Shown in pieces: positions 13,611-21,776 of a DNA stretch of 41,927 bases. The stretch comes from Anaerolineae bacterium UTCFX1 (lineage in GTDB: Bacteria; Chloroflexota; Anaerolineae; Anaerolineales; Villigracilaceae). Location: NCBI GenBank assembly GCA_002050275.1, contig MWTB01000011.1, forward strand, positions 1 through 41,927, written 5' to 3'. The notes beneath the pieces are model-generated. The model made no database searches. It was not told the DNA's origin and worked only from the letters and a program-made list of their open reading frames with translations. The position numbers were made by a program, and so were the translations under genes. Every line of letters starts with the position of its first letter. The first letter of the stretch is position 1.

Positions 13611-13805
13611 ATGAATAAGAGCAAAATCCTACTCTTTGGCGCGCTGACGGGCGCAGCGGTCGGACTGATCGCCGCATCGCTGTTGAACCGCCGTGTGGAA
13701 AAGAACGAGAGCGCAACCGCGCTGACCGCTGGCGAAGGGATGAAACTCGGTATGCTGGTCTTCGGCTTATTGCGCGCGGTCGCAAGCTTGAAAGAGAGCG
13801 CATAA
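13611..13805 (+). CDS. YtxH-like small membrane protein
   Basis: The 64-aa product has a Gly/Ala-rich hydrophobic N-terminal segment (KILLFGALTGAAVGLIAASLL) followed by a short charged part, the layout of YtxH-type general-stress membrane proteins. A weak GGAA motif lies before the ATG, and the gene begins 3 nt after the previous stop. Small size and low complexity limit the call. Confidence 0.6.
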   Translation: MNKSKILLFGALTGAAVGLIAASLLNRRVEKNESATALTAGEGMKLGMLVFGLLRAVASLKESA

Positions 13806-13894
13806 GCTATTGAAAGGCGAGCGGCGTTGTTCCCTGCCCGCGTGTGATGTGTCCCTGGTAAATTTGGTAGAGCGTTTGATTTCATTCGTAAGAC

Positions 13895-13917
13895 AGCGAC
13901 GACTTTAAATCGTCGCT
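13895..13917. terminator. Bidirectional hairpin between convergent genes
   Basis: AGCGACGA (13895-13902) and TCGTCGCT (13910-13917) form a perfect 8-bp stem around CTTTAAA, followed by TGTTT. It lies between the YtxH-like gene and the convergent acetyltransferase gene, where a shared terminator is expected. Confidence 0.6.
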
Positions 13918-13961
13918 TGTTTCATTAATTTTCCTTTGCCGAGGCAAGCGATAGCGGTTGC

Positions 13962-14432
13962 TTAACGATAAAGCGATAACTGCTCTTTTCCCTCGTTGGG
14001 GAATGGATGAAAAATCTCCATCCAGTTTTCGTGGCTGCTGAGCGCGTCCCAGCCGAATTGTTTGTAGAGCCCGTGCGCGTCGCGTGTCGCCAGCGTCCAG
14101 CGGCGTAAGCCTTCCAGGTCGGGATGCGACATCACAGTTTCGATCAGCCACTTGCCAAGCCCGTGCGAGCGGTAGTCTTCGTGGATGAACACATCGCAGA
14201 GATAGGCGAAGATCGCGTAATCGGTGACGACGCGCGCAATACCGATCTGCTTTTCCCCGTTATATAAGCCGAATACGAGCGAATTGGCGAGCGCACGCTC
14301 CGTTCGTTCGTGCGGACGTCCCTGCGCCCAGTAGGTGCGCGAGAGGAAGTCGCAGATCGCGTCTATATCCAGCCGCGCTGGATCGTCGCTGATGGTAAAG
14401 TTCTCGTGTTTTACTTCGAAATGTCGCTTCAT
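13962..14432 (-). CDS. GNAT-family N-acetyltransferase
   Basis: The 156-aa protein has the GNAT fold pattern: an N-terminal substrate part, the strand IGIARVVTDYAIFAYLCDVFI, and the acetyl-CoA loop in the block HEDYRSHGLGKWLIE, followed by a C-terminal part ending FGWDALS. Such enzymes transfer acetyl groups from acetyl-CoA to amines. The substrate is not evident. It is a single gene facing the small membrane-protein operon. Confidence 0.85.
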   Translation of the reverse strand: MKRHFEVKHENFTISDDPARLDIDAICDFLSRTYWAQGRPHERTERALANSLVFGLYNGEKQIGIARVVTDYAIFAYLCDVFIHEDYRSHGLGKWLIETVMSHPDLEGLRRWTLATRDAHGLYKQFGWDALSSHENWMEIFHPFPNEGKEQLSLYR

Positions 14433-14471
14433 GGCGTAAGTTTATCACGGGTGATATTATCCAAACCCACA

Positions 14472-14556
14472 CGTCATTGTGAAAGCGGCGCTCTTTAGCC
14501 TGAAGCGATCTTCATCAACATGATCAGGGGATTGCTTCACTTCGCTCGCAACGACA
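14472..14556. repeat. 85-bp dispersed repeat (TGTCATTGCGAG family)
   Basis: The left end CGTCATTGTGA and the right end CTCGCAACGACA (ending 14556) are imperfect inverted copies of each other. The inner text ATTGCTTCACTTCGC matches the family seen at 1665-1810 and 40735-40819. The length of 85 bp equals that of the copy at 40735-40819. It lies between the divergent acetyltransferase and YczE-like genes. Confidence 0.7.
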
Positions 14557-14573
14557 GATGCCTAAGGAGACTC

Positions 14574-15218
14574 ATGCTCAAACCCATTCGTTGGAACACG
14601 TTTATACGCGACTTCTTCGTAATTCAGGTCGGATTTCTGTTGTACGGTCTCGCGCTCGCTTTGCTCATACGCGCCGATCTAGGGACGAGCACCTGGCTCG
14701 TCTTCGAAATCGCGTTGGCGGATATTTTCGGGATCACCATCGGGCGAATGACGATCTTCGTCGGATTTATTGTGCTGGCGATAGCGATGGCGATGCATGA
14801 ACAGGTGGGCTGGGGCACCTTAGCGAACATTCTCAGCATTGGTCCATGGCTCGATCTGTGTTTGCGATATTTGCCCGATGCGCTTGGCAACCTGCCCTTG
14901 CAGCTTTTCTTTTTCTTAGCGGGCGTTCTTGTGCAGGGAATCGCCACTGCCGTCTACATTGGCGTGGATGCAGGCGCAGGCCCGCGCGACAGTATGATGC
15001 TCGCGATTCACCGCGTGACGGGTTTAAGCGTGCGCATGGCGCGCAGCTTGTTGGAGGTGATTGTTGTATTCATCGGCTGGCTAATGGGCGGTCCGCTGGG
15101 GGTGGGAACGGTGGTCTTCGCCTTGTTGATCGGTCCTTCCGTGCAGTGGGCGTTCAAGTTGTTCAACGTCAAGCCGCATCAGCCTCAAGCGGAATCGGTC
15201 GAAGCTGCCGCGGATTGA
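14574..15218 (+). CDS. YczE-like integral membrane protein
   Basis: The 214-aa protein has about five hydrophobic segments and the feature of the YczE/YitT-like group, a conserved Gly/Asp-rich stretch in the middle (GVDAGAGPRDSMMLAIHRVTG). The function of this group is not established; a role in transport has been suggested by its membrane topology. The start is set by a TAAGGAGA motif 4 nt before the ATG at 14574; an upstream ATG in the open frame reads the dispersed repeat and is rejected. Confidence 0.75.
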   Translation: MLKPIRWNTFIRDFFVIQVGFLLYGLALALLIRADLGTSTWLVFEIALADIFGITIGRMTIFVGFIVLAIAMAMHEQVGWGTLANILSIGPWLDLCLRYLPDALGNLPLQLFFFLAGVLVQGIATAVYIGVDAGAGPRDSMMLAIHRVTGLSVRMARSLLEVIVVFIGWLMGGPLGVGTVVFALLIGPSVQWAFKLFNVKPHQPQAESVEAAAD

Positions 15219-15279
15219 TTCGCTGCAATTCCAACACTCCTCTTACGCCGCGTTGACCGACCGTCAATGCGGTGTTTGT

Positions 15280-15323
15280 TATAATCGCCCGTATGTCGTA
15301 GTAACGACTTAAGTCGTTATTAC
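15280..15323 (+). promoter_or_regulatory. clpC promoter region with an 18-bp perfect palindrome
   Basis: TATAAT at 15280-15285 is a good -10 box; no good -35 box is seen at standard spacing. Just downstream, TAACGACTTAAGTCGTTA (15302-15319) is a perfect palindrome that extends to 26 bp (15298-15323) with one non-Watson-Crick pair (G-T). It lies near the expected RNA start and before the GGGAGG ribosome-binding site. It does not match the CIRCE element. It may be an operator, a 5'-end hairpin or a small repeat. Confidence 0.55.
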
Positions 15324-15339
15324 GGGAGGATTATTAACC

Positions 15340-17817
15340 ATGATGCGATTTGACCGATTTACAGAGAGAGCGCAAGAAGCCGCCCAACGCGCCGCGGAGA
15401 TCATCCAGCGCTACGGGCATAATCAAATAGACACCGAACACATCTTGCTGGCGTTGATCGAACAGCCTGGCGGGGTGATTCCCCAAATTTTGGAAAAACT
15501 AAGCGTCAGCCCCGAAGCGCTCACCGAGCGACTCGACGCGACGCTGCGCGCCAGCCCGAAAGCCAACATCTTCGGCGGCGGCGCTGGGCAAATCTTCATC
15601 ACGCCGCGCGTCAAGCGGATCATTGACCTCGCCAACGAGGAAGCCAACCGCCTCAAAGACGAATACATTTCTACCGAACATATCTTCCTTGCGATTTTGA
15701 CAGAACGCAACACGCCAGCCGCGCGCATTTTGGAATCGGCGGGGCTGACGCGCGACCGCGTCTACTCCGCCATTCAGGATTTGCGCGGCGGCCAGCGCGT
15801 CACCGATCCGCAAGCCGAAACGAAGTACCGCACGCTCGATAAATATTCGCGCGATCTCACGCAACTGGCGCGGGAAGGAAAGCTCGATCCGGTCATCGGG
15901 CGCGATAACGAAATTTTGCGATTAATCCAAATTCTGTCGCGCCGCACGAAGAACAATCCGGTGCTGATCGGCGAAGCGGGCGTCGGCAAGACCGCGATCG
16001 TCGAAGGGCTGGCGCAGAAAATCGTTAACAACGATGTGCCGGAGATTTTGAGCGGCAAGAAAGTAGTAGCGCTTGATTTAGGCGCGATGATCGCCGGGTC
16101 TCGATTTAGAGGCGAATTTGAAGAGCGGCTTAAGGCTGTCGTTGAGGAAGTTCAGCGTTCGGGCGGCGACATCATCATGATGATTGACGAACTGCACACG
16201 GTTGTCGGCGCAGGAGCGGCGCAGGGCGCAATGGACGCGTCGAATATGCTTAAGCCGGCATTGTCGCGCGGCGAGTTACAGTGCATCGGCGCGACCACGT
16301 TGGATGAATACCATAAGTATATTGAAAAAGACGCGGCGCTTGAACGACGTTTCGCCCCCATTTATGTGGAGGAGCCGAGCGTGGACGACACGATTCAAAT
16401 GCTGATGGGCTTGCGCGATAAATATGAAGCGCATCATAAAGTCCGTTTTGCGGACGATGCGCTGGTCGCTGCGGCGCGCCTCGCAGACCGGTATGTGACC
16501 GATCGTCGTCTGCCGGATAAGGCGATTGACCTAATGGACGAAGCCGCCGCAAAATTACGCGTCGCTTTGTATTCTATGCCGCCCGATCTGAAGGCGTTGA
16601 AGGTTGAAATTGACAAGCTGCAAGCCGAAGAAGAGCAAGCGGGCGTAGCGCGAGATTACGAACGCGCGGCGCAGAAGAAATCGGAGCGTTTGCGATTCGA
16701 AGAGGAATATAACGAGAAGCGCGGCAAATGGGAAGTGGAACATCAATTGGATGAGGAAGTTAACGTGGATGACATTGCGGCTGTGGTGCATCAATGGACG
16801 GGCATCCCGGTAACGCAAATGCTGGAGACTGAAGCCGAAAAACTTTTGCATATGGAAGCGCGTTTACACGAACGTATTATCGGGCAAAACGAAGCCATTC
16901 GCGCGATCTCCGATGCGATTCGCCGCGCAAGAAGCGGACTCAAAGATCCGTCGCGCCCGATCGGTTCGTTTATCTTTATCGGACCCTCAGGCGTCGGCAA
17001 AACAGAGTTGGCGAAGGCGCTTGCATGGTTCATGTTCGACGATGAAGAGGCGCTCGTGCGCATTGACATGTCGGAGTATCGCGAGCAGCATACAGTCTCG
17101 CGTTTGTTCGGCGCGCCTCCGGGCTACGTCGGCTACGAAGAGGGCGGTCAACTGACCGAAGCGGTTCGCAGGCGACCGTATCGCGTCGTCTTGTTCGATG
17201 AGATCGAGAAGGCGCATCCTGAAGTGTGGAACGCGCTCCTGCAAATTCTGGATGACGGGCGACTGACCGATGGTCAAGGCAACGTGGTGGACTTCCGCAA
17301 CACGGTTCTCATCATGACCTCGAACCTGGGTACCGAATATGTGAGAAAAGGCGGCACCCTCGGCTTTTTGCAATCCAAAGCCACCGACGAAGAACGTGAC
17401 CAGCACGACAAGATCGAGAAGGCGTTGAAGAGCGCGTTCCGCCCTGAGTTCTTGAACCGCATTGACGAGATCATCATGTTCTCGCCGCTCACGCTCGAAC
17501 AGATGGAAGAGATCGTCGTCTTGCAAATGAAAGAAGTGCAGGATCGTTTGAACGAATACAACGTCACTGTTGAGCTGACCGACGCGGCGCGTACATGGCT
17601 GGCGCAGGCGGGCTACGACCCTGCCTTCGGCGCGCGTCCGTTGCGCAGAGCGATCCAAAAGAATGTGGAAAGCCCGCTTTCGATGGAGTTGCTCGGCAAT
17701 AAATTTAAAGACGGAGCCGCAGTAACGATAGACGTAAACGAATCGGGGGACGCGCTTATCTTCCACACGATTGAGCCGACCGTGAAAAAGAAGACGAAAG
17801 AAACTGTCGCCGCATAG
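15340..17817 (+). CDS. clpC: ATP-dependent Clp unfoldase, ClpC type
   Basis: This 825-aa AAA+ protein unfolds substrates and feeds them to the ClpP protease. Domains in order: Clp-N repeats (about 1-145), first AAA+ module with Walker [10 protein letters not shown] (about 209-217), a UVR-like helical motif (about 420-458), and second AAA+ module with GPSGVGKTE (about 548-556) and a C-terminal D2-small domain. The UVR motif and the absence of a long ClpB middle coil favour ClpC over the disaggregase ClpB. A Leu-Gly-Phe tripeptide near residue 674 is positioned like the ClpP-binding loop. The start ATGATG follows GGGAGG. No clpP or mcsA/B/ctsR genes are nearby. Confidence 0.93.
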   Translation: MMRFDRFTERAQEAAQRAAEIIQRYGHNQIDTEHILLALIEQPGGVIPQILEKLSVSPEALTERLDATLRASPKANIFGGGAGQIFITPRVKRIIDLANEEANRLKDEYISTEHIFLAILTERNTPAARILESAGLTRDRVYSAIQDLRGGQRVTDPQAETKYRTLDKYSRDLTQLAREGKLDPVIGRDNEILRLIQILSRRTKNNPVLIGEAGVGKTAIVEGLAQKIVNNDVPEILSGKKVVALDLGAMIAGSRFRGEFEERLKAVVEEVQRSGGDIIMMIDELHTVVGAGAAQGAMDASNMLKPALSRGELQCIGATTLDEYHKYIEKDAALERRFAPIYVEEPSVDDTIQMLMGLRDKYEAHHKVRFADDALVAAARLADRYVTDRRLPDKAIDLMDEAAAKLRVALYSMPPDLKALKVEIDKLQAEEEQAGVARDYERAAQKKSERLRFEEEYNEKRGKWEVEHQLDEEVNVDDIAAVVHQWTGIPVTQMLETEAEKLLHMEARLHERIIGQNEAIRAISDAIRRARSGLKDPSRPIGSFIFIGPSGVGKTELAKALAWFMFDDEEALVRIDMSEYREQHTVSRLFGAPPGYVGYEEGGQLTEAVRRRPYRVVLFDEIEKAHPEVWNALLQILDDGRLTDGQGNVVDFRNTVLIMTSNLGTEYVRKGGTLGFLQSKATDEERDQHDKIEKALKSAFRPEFLNRIDEIIMFSPLTLEQMEEIVVLQMKEVQDRLNEYNVTVELTDAARTWLAQAGYDPAFGARPLRRAIQKNVESPLSMELLGNKFKDGAAVTIDVNESGDALIFHTIEPTVKKKTKETVAA

Positions 17818-17822
17818 CATAA

Positions 17823-17867
17823 GACGAACGTATCCGCATTACGATTCGCGGGTACGTTCGTCCTTTT
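17823..17867 (+). terminator. Intrinsic terminator after clpC
   Basis: GACGAACGTA (17823-17832) pairs with TACGTTCGTC (17853-17862), the stem extends inward with CCGC/GCGG after one mismatch, and CTTTT follows. It begins 5 bp after the clpC stop. Confidence 0.8.
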
Positions 17868-18011
17868 AAGGACTGCGGAAGGCTTCTCAACGCCGGGGGC
17901 TGGAAGTTTTTCTGTCGCCGCGCTGAGCGTCTACGTCGTAGCACAATAAGTTGCGGCATCATGAGCCGGCTTTGCGCTTTGGAATTAAATTGTATAAAGG
18001 ATAATTTGTTT

Positions 18012-19994
18012 ATGAATTTGAATACAACAACGAAAATTGTTGCGGCGATTATCGCTGTTTTTTTCTGTTGTGTGTGCGCGGCAATTGTGGCGGTGGGTTA
18101 TGTCAGTTATGCGGCGTATAAAGATATAACCGACGTCTCCTGGCCCATGGAAACTTTCGCCGCCCCCACGCCGATGCAAAGGGTTGAAAGACCAGACATC
18201 TCCACCTTCTCAATAAACACTCTCGAAACGTTGGAGAATACGCAGGTCCCTGAAAACGCCCCGTACGAGTTAGCATGCCGCTTAAAGAATATCTGCAACG
18301 TTGCGACGACTGTTCCTTCCAAACCGTATAAGCTCGGCGATCGGGAAACCTTTTGGGTAATGAATGTGGATACAACGGAGAACTTCCAAACTAACGCAAC
18401 GTTGCGTTACGTCGGCGAGCATATCTATTTTTGGATCGAGAACGGAGTGCGATACAGCGAAAGCGATCTGAAGCGACTGAGCGAAACGTTTGAGGAGAAG
18501 ATGTATCCCATCAATCGCGAATTCTTTGGAAGCGAGCCGAATCCTGGCGTAGACGACGATCCGCATATCTTTATTTTATATGCGCGCGGCACTGGCCGTT
18601 CCAATGCAGGATATTTTTCTTCGCTAGACGCTTATAACCCGCTGGTGAACCAATATTCTAACGGGCACGAGATGTTCGTTTTTAATGCCGACAATATGAG
18701 GCTGAGCGATACGGACACCTATGGCACGCTGGCGCATGAATTTCAACATATGATCCATTTCAATACCGACCGTAATGAAGACACCTGGATTAACGAAGGC
18801 TTTGCCGTGGTTGCCGAGCTGCTAAACGGGTATCCGATTTATTTTGACTATTACTACATCTCCGACCCTGATATTAATCTGACGGATTGGAGTCCAGACC
18901 CCGGCTCGAATGGCGCGCATTATGGTCAATCGTTTCTCTATCTGGCTTATCTTCTCGATCGCTTCGGGGAAGACGTTACCAAAGCGGTAGTGCGACACCC
19001 TGAGAACGGACTTGCCGGTATTGACGAAACGCTCGCTGAATTCAATATAACCGATCCGCAGAGCGGACGAGCGCTTACCGCCGACGACGTGTTCATGGAT
19101 TGGGCGGCGACCATGTGGCTTCAAGACCCATCTGTTGGCGACGGGCGCTATCGCTACAATAATTATCCCGAAGCGCCGCGTACGCTGGTGGCAGACGCGA
19201 TTGCGTCGTGTCCCGCCTCCGCTGATGGAGTGGTCAACCAATACGGCGTAGATTATGTCAAGATCAACTGCGCGGGCGACTATACCTTGAAGTTCAGCGG
19301 CTCGACGCTGGCAAGGCTTCTGCCAATGGATGCGAAATCGGGTAAGTATGCGTTTTGGTCAAACAAAGGCGATGAATCGGATATGACCCTCACGCGCGAA
19401 TTCGATTTCACCAACGTCAGCGCCCCGATCGCGCTTTTGTATTCAATGTGGTACGATCTTGAGACCGATTACGATTATCTCTTCGTCGAAGCCTCTACCG
19501 ATGGGCAGACGTGGCAGATCCTCACTACGCCGTCTTGCACCACTGAAAACCCCTCTGGAAATTCGTATGGCTGCGGCTACAACGGTCAGACCTACGATTG
19601 GAAACAAGAGGACGTTGACCTTTCGCAGTTTGCCGGCAAGAAAGTGCAGATCCGCTTCGAATACATCACCGACGCGGCGGTCAACGGCGAAGGCTTCCTG
19701 TTGGACGACGTTCGAGTGGATGCAACAGGCTACACGTCCGATTTTGAAGCGGACGACGGCGGCTGGGTGGCGGCGGGATTTGCTCGCGTCGAAAACGTTC
19801 TTCCGCAGACGTTCCGCCTGTCTCTCATCGTCAAAGGCGATACCACCACTGTGACGGAGATCCCGGTCAACGCGGACCAGACGGCTGAATTCCCGTTTTC
19901 GTTGAAGCCCGGCGAAGAAGCGATCCTGATCGTGGCCGGTACGACGCGTTATACGCGCCTGCCTGCCGCATACCAAATTCATATTGAGAGGTAA
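18012..19994 (+). CDS. M6-like secreted or membrane-anchored zinc metalloprotease
   Basis: The 660-aa protein begins with an uncleaved-signal-like membrane segment (about residues 8-32), so the body is expected outside the cell. The zinc site HEFQH (242-246) is followed by NEGFAVVAE, giving the HExxH...E pattern of immune inhibitor A/M6-type peptidases. After a catalytic domain to about 390 comes a jelly-roll (MAM-like) part with DYLFVEASTDGQTW and GFLLDDVRV, and a C-terminal beta-rich tail. The ATG at 18012 is preceded by AAAGGA and, alternatively, by GATAAT six bases upstream. It is the first gene of a pair with a cupin. Confidence 0.85.
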   Translation: MNLNTTTKIVAAIIAVFFCCVCAAIVAVGYVSYAAYKDITDVSWPMETFAAPTPMQRVERPDISTFSINTLETLENTQVPENAPYELACRLKNICNVATTVPSKPYKLGDRETFWVMNVDTTENFQTNATLRYVGEHIYFWIENGVRYSESDLKRLSETFEEKMYPINREFFGSEPNPGVDDDPHIFILYARGTGRSNAGYFSSLDAYNPLVNQYSNGHEMFVFNADNMRLSDTDTYGTLAHEFQHMIHFNTDRNEDTWINEGFAVVAELLNGYPIYFDYYYISDPDINLTDWSPDPGSNGAHYGQSFLYLAYLLDRFGEDVTKAVVRHPENGLAGIDETLAEFNITDPQSGRALTADDVFMDWAATMWLQDPSVGDGRYRYNNYPEAPRTLVADAIASCPASADGVVNQYGVDYVKINCAGDYTLKFSGSTLARLLPMDAKSGKYAFWSNKGDESDMTLTREFDFTNVSAPIALLYSMWYDLETDYDYLFVEASTDGQTWQILTTPSCTTENPSGNSYGCGYNGQTYDWKQEDVDLSQFAGKKVQIRFEYITDAAVNGEGFLLDDVRVDATGYTSDFEADDGGWVAAGFARVENVLPQTFRLSLIVKGDTTTVTEIPVNADQTAEFPFSLKPGEEAILIVAGTTRYTRLPAAYQIHIER

Positions 19995-19998
19995 TACA

Positions 19999-20322
19999 AT
20001 GGCTACTGCTCCAAAATCTGAAATTTTACATATGGTTGATCTGACGGACTATAACGACGGCTCGATTGTCAGCCGTCAAATTACGAAGGCAAACTCCGGC
20101 AACGTGACCTTGTTCGCGTTTGATCAAGATCAAGACTTGAGCGAACACGCCTCGCCGTTCGACGCGTTGGTCCATGTGCTGGATGGGGAGGCTCAGATCA
20201 CACTCGCTGAGACGCCGTTCCACTTGAAGGCTGGCGACGCGATCATCATGCCCGCCAACACGCCGCATACCGTGAAAGCGCTGACCCGATTTAAAATGTT
20301 GCTGACGATGATCAGAAAATAA
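19999..20322 (+). CDS. Small cupin-domain protein
   Basis: The 107-aa protein is a single cupin beta-barrel. The second cupin motif is seen in GDAIIMPANTPHTVKAL, and the first in the block ending VHVLDGEAQITL. Small cupins of this kind bind a metal and act as enzymes or sensors; no substrate is evident. The start ATG at 19999 follows GAGAGG, 4 nt after the protease stop, so it is probably cotranscribed. Confidence 0.85.
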   Translation: MATAPKSEILHMVDLTDYNDGSIVSRQITKANSGNVTLFAFDQDQDLSEHASPFDALVHVLDGEAQITLAETPFHLKAGDAIIMPANTPHTVKALTRFKMLLTMIRK

Positions 20323-20337
20323 CGAACGAAAATTGAT

Positions 20338-20376
20338 AGAAAACAGGCGTACATACAACATGTGCGCCTGTTTTCT
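20338..20376. terminator. Bidirectional terminator between the cupin and MFS genes
   Basis: AGAAAACAGGCG (20338-20349) and its exact reverse complement (20365-20376) form a stem flanked by A-rich and T-rich ends, serving both convergent genes. Confidence 0.85.
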
Positions 20377-20379
20377 TGT

Positions 20380-21615
20380 TTATGTTTGCGCCTGCGCCGA
20401 CATTCCCCGCATAAACGAAACCGATAATACCAGCGGTATAAATGATAACGCGCCTGCGATGACCGCCATCATTGTGTAACCGGCGGCGTCGAAGATAAAG
20501 CCGCTAGTGAGGCTGATCAGCGCTGAGGCTAAGCCCATGAGGAGATCGTTCGCGCCTTGCGTGCGCGAGCGTTCCAGCGGCGAGAGTTGATCGGCAAGCA
20601 AAGTCGAGCCGCCCACAAAGCAAAAATTCCAACCGACGCCTAACAAGAAGAGTGCGAAGCCTAACGGAAATATATTCGGTGAGAGCGGCGCGGCAATGCA
20701 CGAAAGAAGAAGAGCGAACGATCCGATTAGAATCATCTTGCCGCGCCCGATCGTATCTAACAACCAGCCCGAGATGATCGAAGGCGCATACATGCCGAAC
20801 GTGTGCGCTGAGATTACCGTATAAATAGCGCTGCGCGCGTGGTGATGATCTTCCATGTGGAGCGAAGTGACGACCATGACGGCGACCATGACCACCTGCC
20901 CTAGCGTCATCGCCGCCACGGCGGTAATGGAAGCCGGTTGACGCAGGATTTCCCAAATGGAGCGCGCTTCGCCTTGCGGCGTCAATTCGGGGTATTGTTT
21001 CGCAACTTCTCTACCTACGTCGCGCGGGTCGGGACGCAAGCCGGCGAATACGAAGACAGCCGCCAACGCGAACAATACCAGCGTGGCAAGGTAGGCTCCC
21101 GCCAATTCATCCCAACCGATGCTGACAGCGAAACTGCCCATCGGTACGGCGGAAACGCGCGCCAGAATTGTGCCAATCACGCCGCCGAGCACCACCATCG
21201 AAATTGCGCGTCCGCGCCGGTCTGGAGGGTTGACTTCCGCGGCGGCGAAGCGTCCCAATTGTACGGCGGAATTCGTCGTGCCCATCATCATTAATCCTAC
21301 TAACACCAGCAAAAATGACGCATGTTGAATGGCGAATAGCACCAGCGTGTTGCCGACGACACCGATCAACAAGCCGGCGACGATGCCGTTTCGTCGTCCA
21401 ATGCGATCCATAATGATGCCCCAGGCTGAAGCCGACAGCGCGCCGCTTAATAAATAGGCGGCGGTGGGGACGGTGGCTAAGGAACGATGAGCGGCTAATT
21501 TAGCGCCGAGGATCGGGTTAATGGCTGCCGCTGCGATAAAGCCCGCCGATGCAAAACTTTGCGCAATGAACAGCGTGAATGTAATTTTTGTCGCAATATG
21601 TTTGAAATCTGTCAT
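20380..21615 (-). CDS. Major facilitator superfamily transporter
   Basis: The 411-aa protein has about twelve hydrophobic segments and the MFS signature between segments 2 and 3 (GIIMDRIGRRNGIVAG), with a related copy in the second half (GWLLDTIGRGKMILIG). The substrate cannot be read from the sequence. I place the start at the ATG at 21615 (MTDFKHIATK) because GAGG lies 8 nt upstream; the longer open frame adds 64 residues without family character. It is divergent from the sensor kinase gene, with 161 bp between the starts. Confidence 0.85.
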   Translation of the reverse strand: MTDFKHIATKITFTLFIAQSFASAGFIAAAAINPILGAKLAAHRSLATVPTAAYLLSGALSASAWGIIMDRIGRRNGIVAGLLIGVVGNTLVLFAIQHASFLLVLVGLMMMGTTNSAVQLGRFAAAEVNPPDRRGRAISMVVLGGVIGTILARVSAVPMGSFAVSIGWDELAGAYLATLVLFALAAVFVFAGLRPDPRDVGREVAKQYPELTPQGEARSIWEILRQPASITAVAAMTLGQVVMVAVMVVTSLHMEDHHHARSAIYTVISAHTFGMYAPSIISGWLLDTIGRGKMILIGSFALLLSCIAAPLSPNIFPLGFALFLLGVGWNFCFVGGSTLLADQLSPLERSRTQGANDLLMGLASALISLTSGFIFDAAGYTMMAVIAGALSFIPLVLSVSFMRGMSAQAQT

Positions 21616-21742
21616 GAATTTGTCCTCTTCGAACGGAGGGATTATACATTGGGGCGAGTAAAATTTAGCGAGCGAGTTTAGAAAACTGTAAGCGTCGAAA
21701 TTAGGCTGTAGTGCGGCGTAACGCGTTATACTTGTCAACGAC

Positions 21743-21758
21743 GCGGCGAAAACGCCGC
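21743..21758. promoter_or_regulatory. Small hairpin in the leader of the sensor kinase gene
   Basis: GCGGCG-AAAA-CGCCGC (21743-21758) is a perfect hairpin about 20 bp before the kinase ATG and after a TATACT -10-like box (21727-21732). It may be a 5'-end structure; the function is unknown. Confidence 0.35.
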
Positions 21759-21776
21759 TTAACCGTAGATATAAAG

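Noticed and set aside
16987..17820. A 277-codon minus-strand open frame inside clpC
   Set aside because: It is the antisense of strongly conserved ClpC motifs and has no recognisable domain; GC-rich coding DNA often leaves such frames open.
19443..19982. A 179-codon minus-strand open frame inside the metalloprotease gene
   Set aside because: It is antisense to the conserved jelly-roll region, without domain or start signals.
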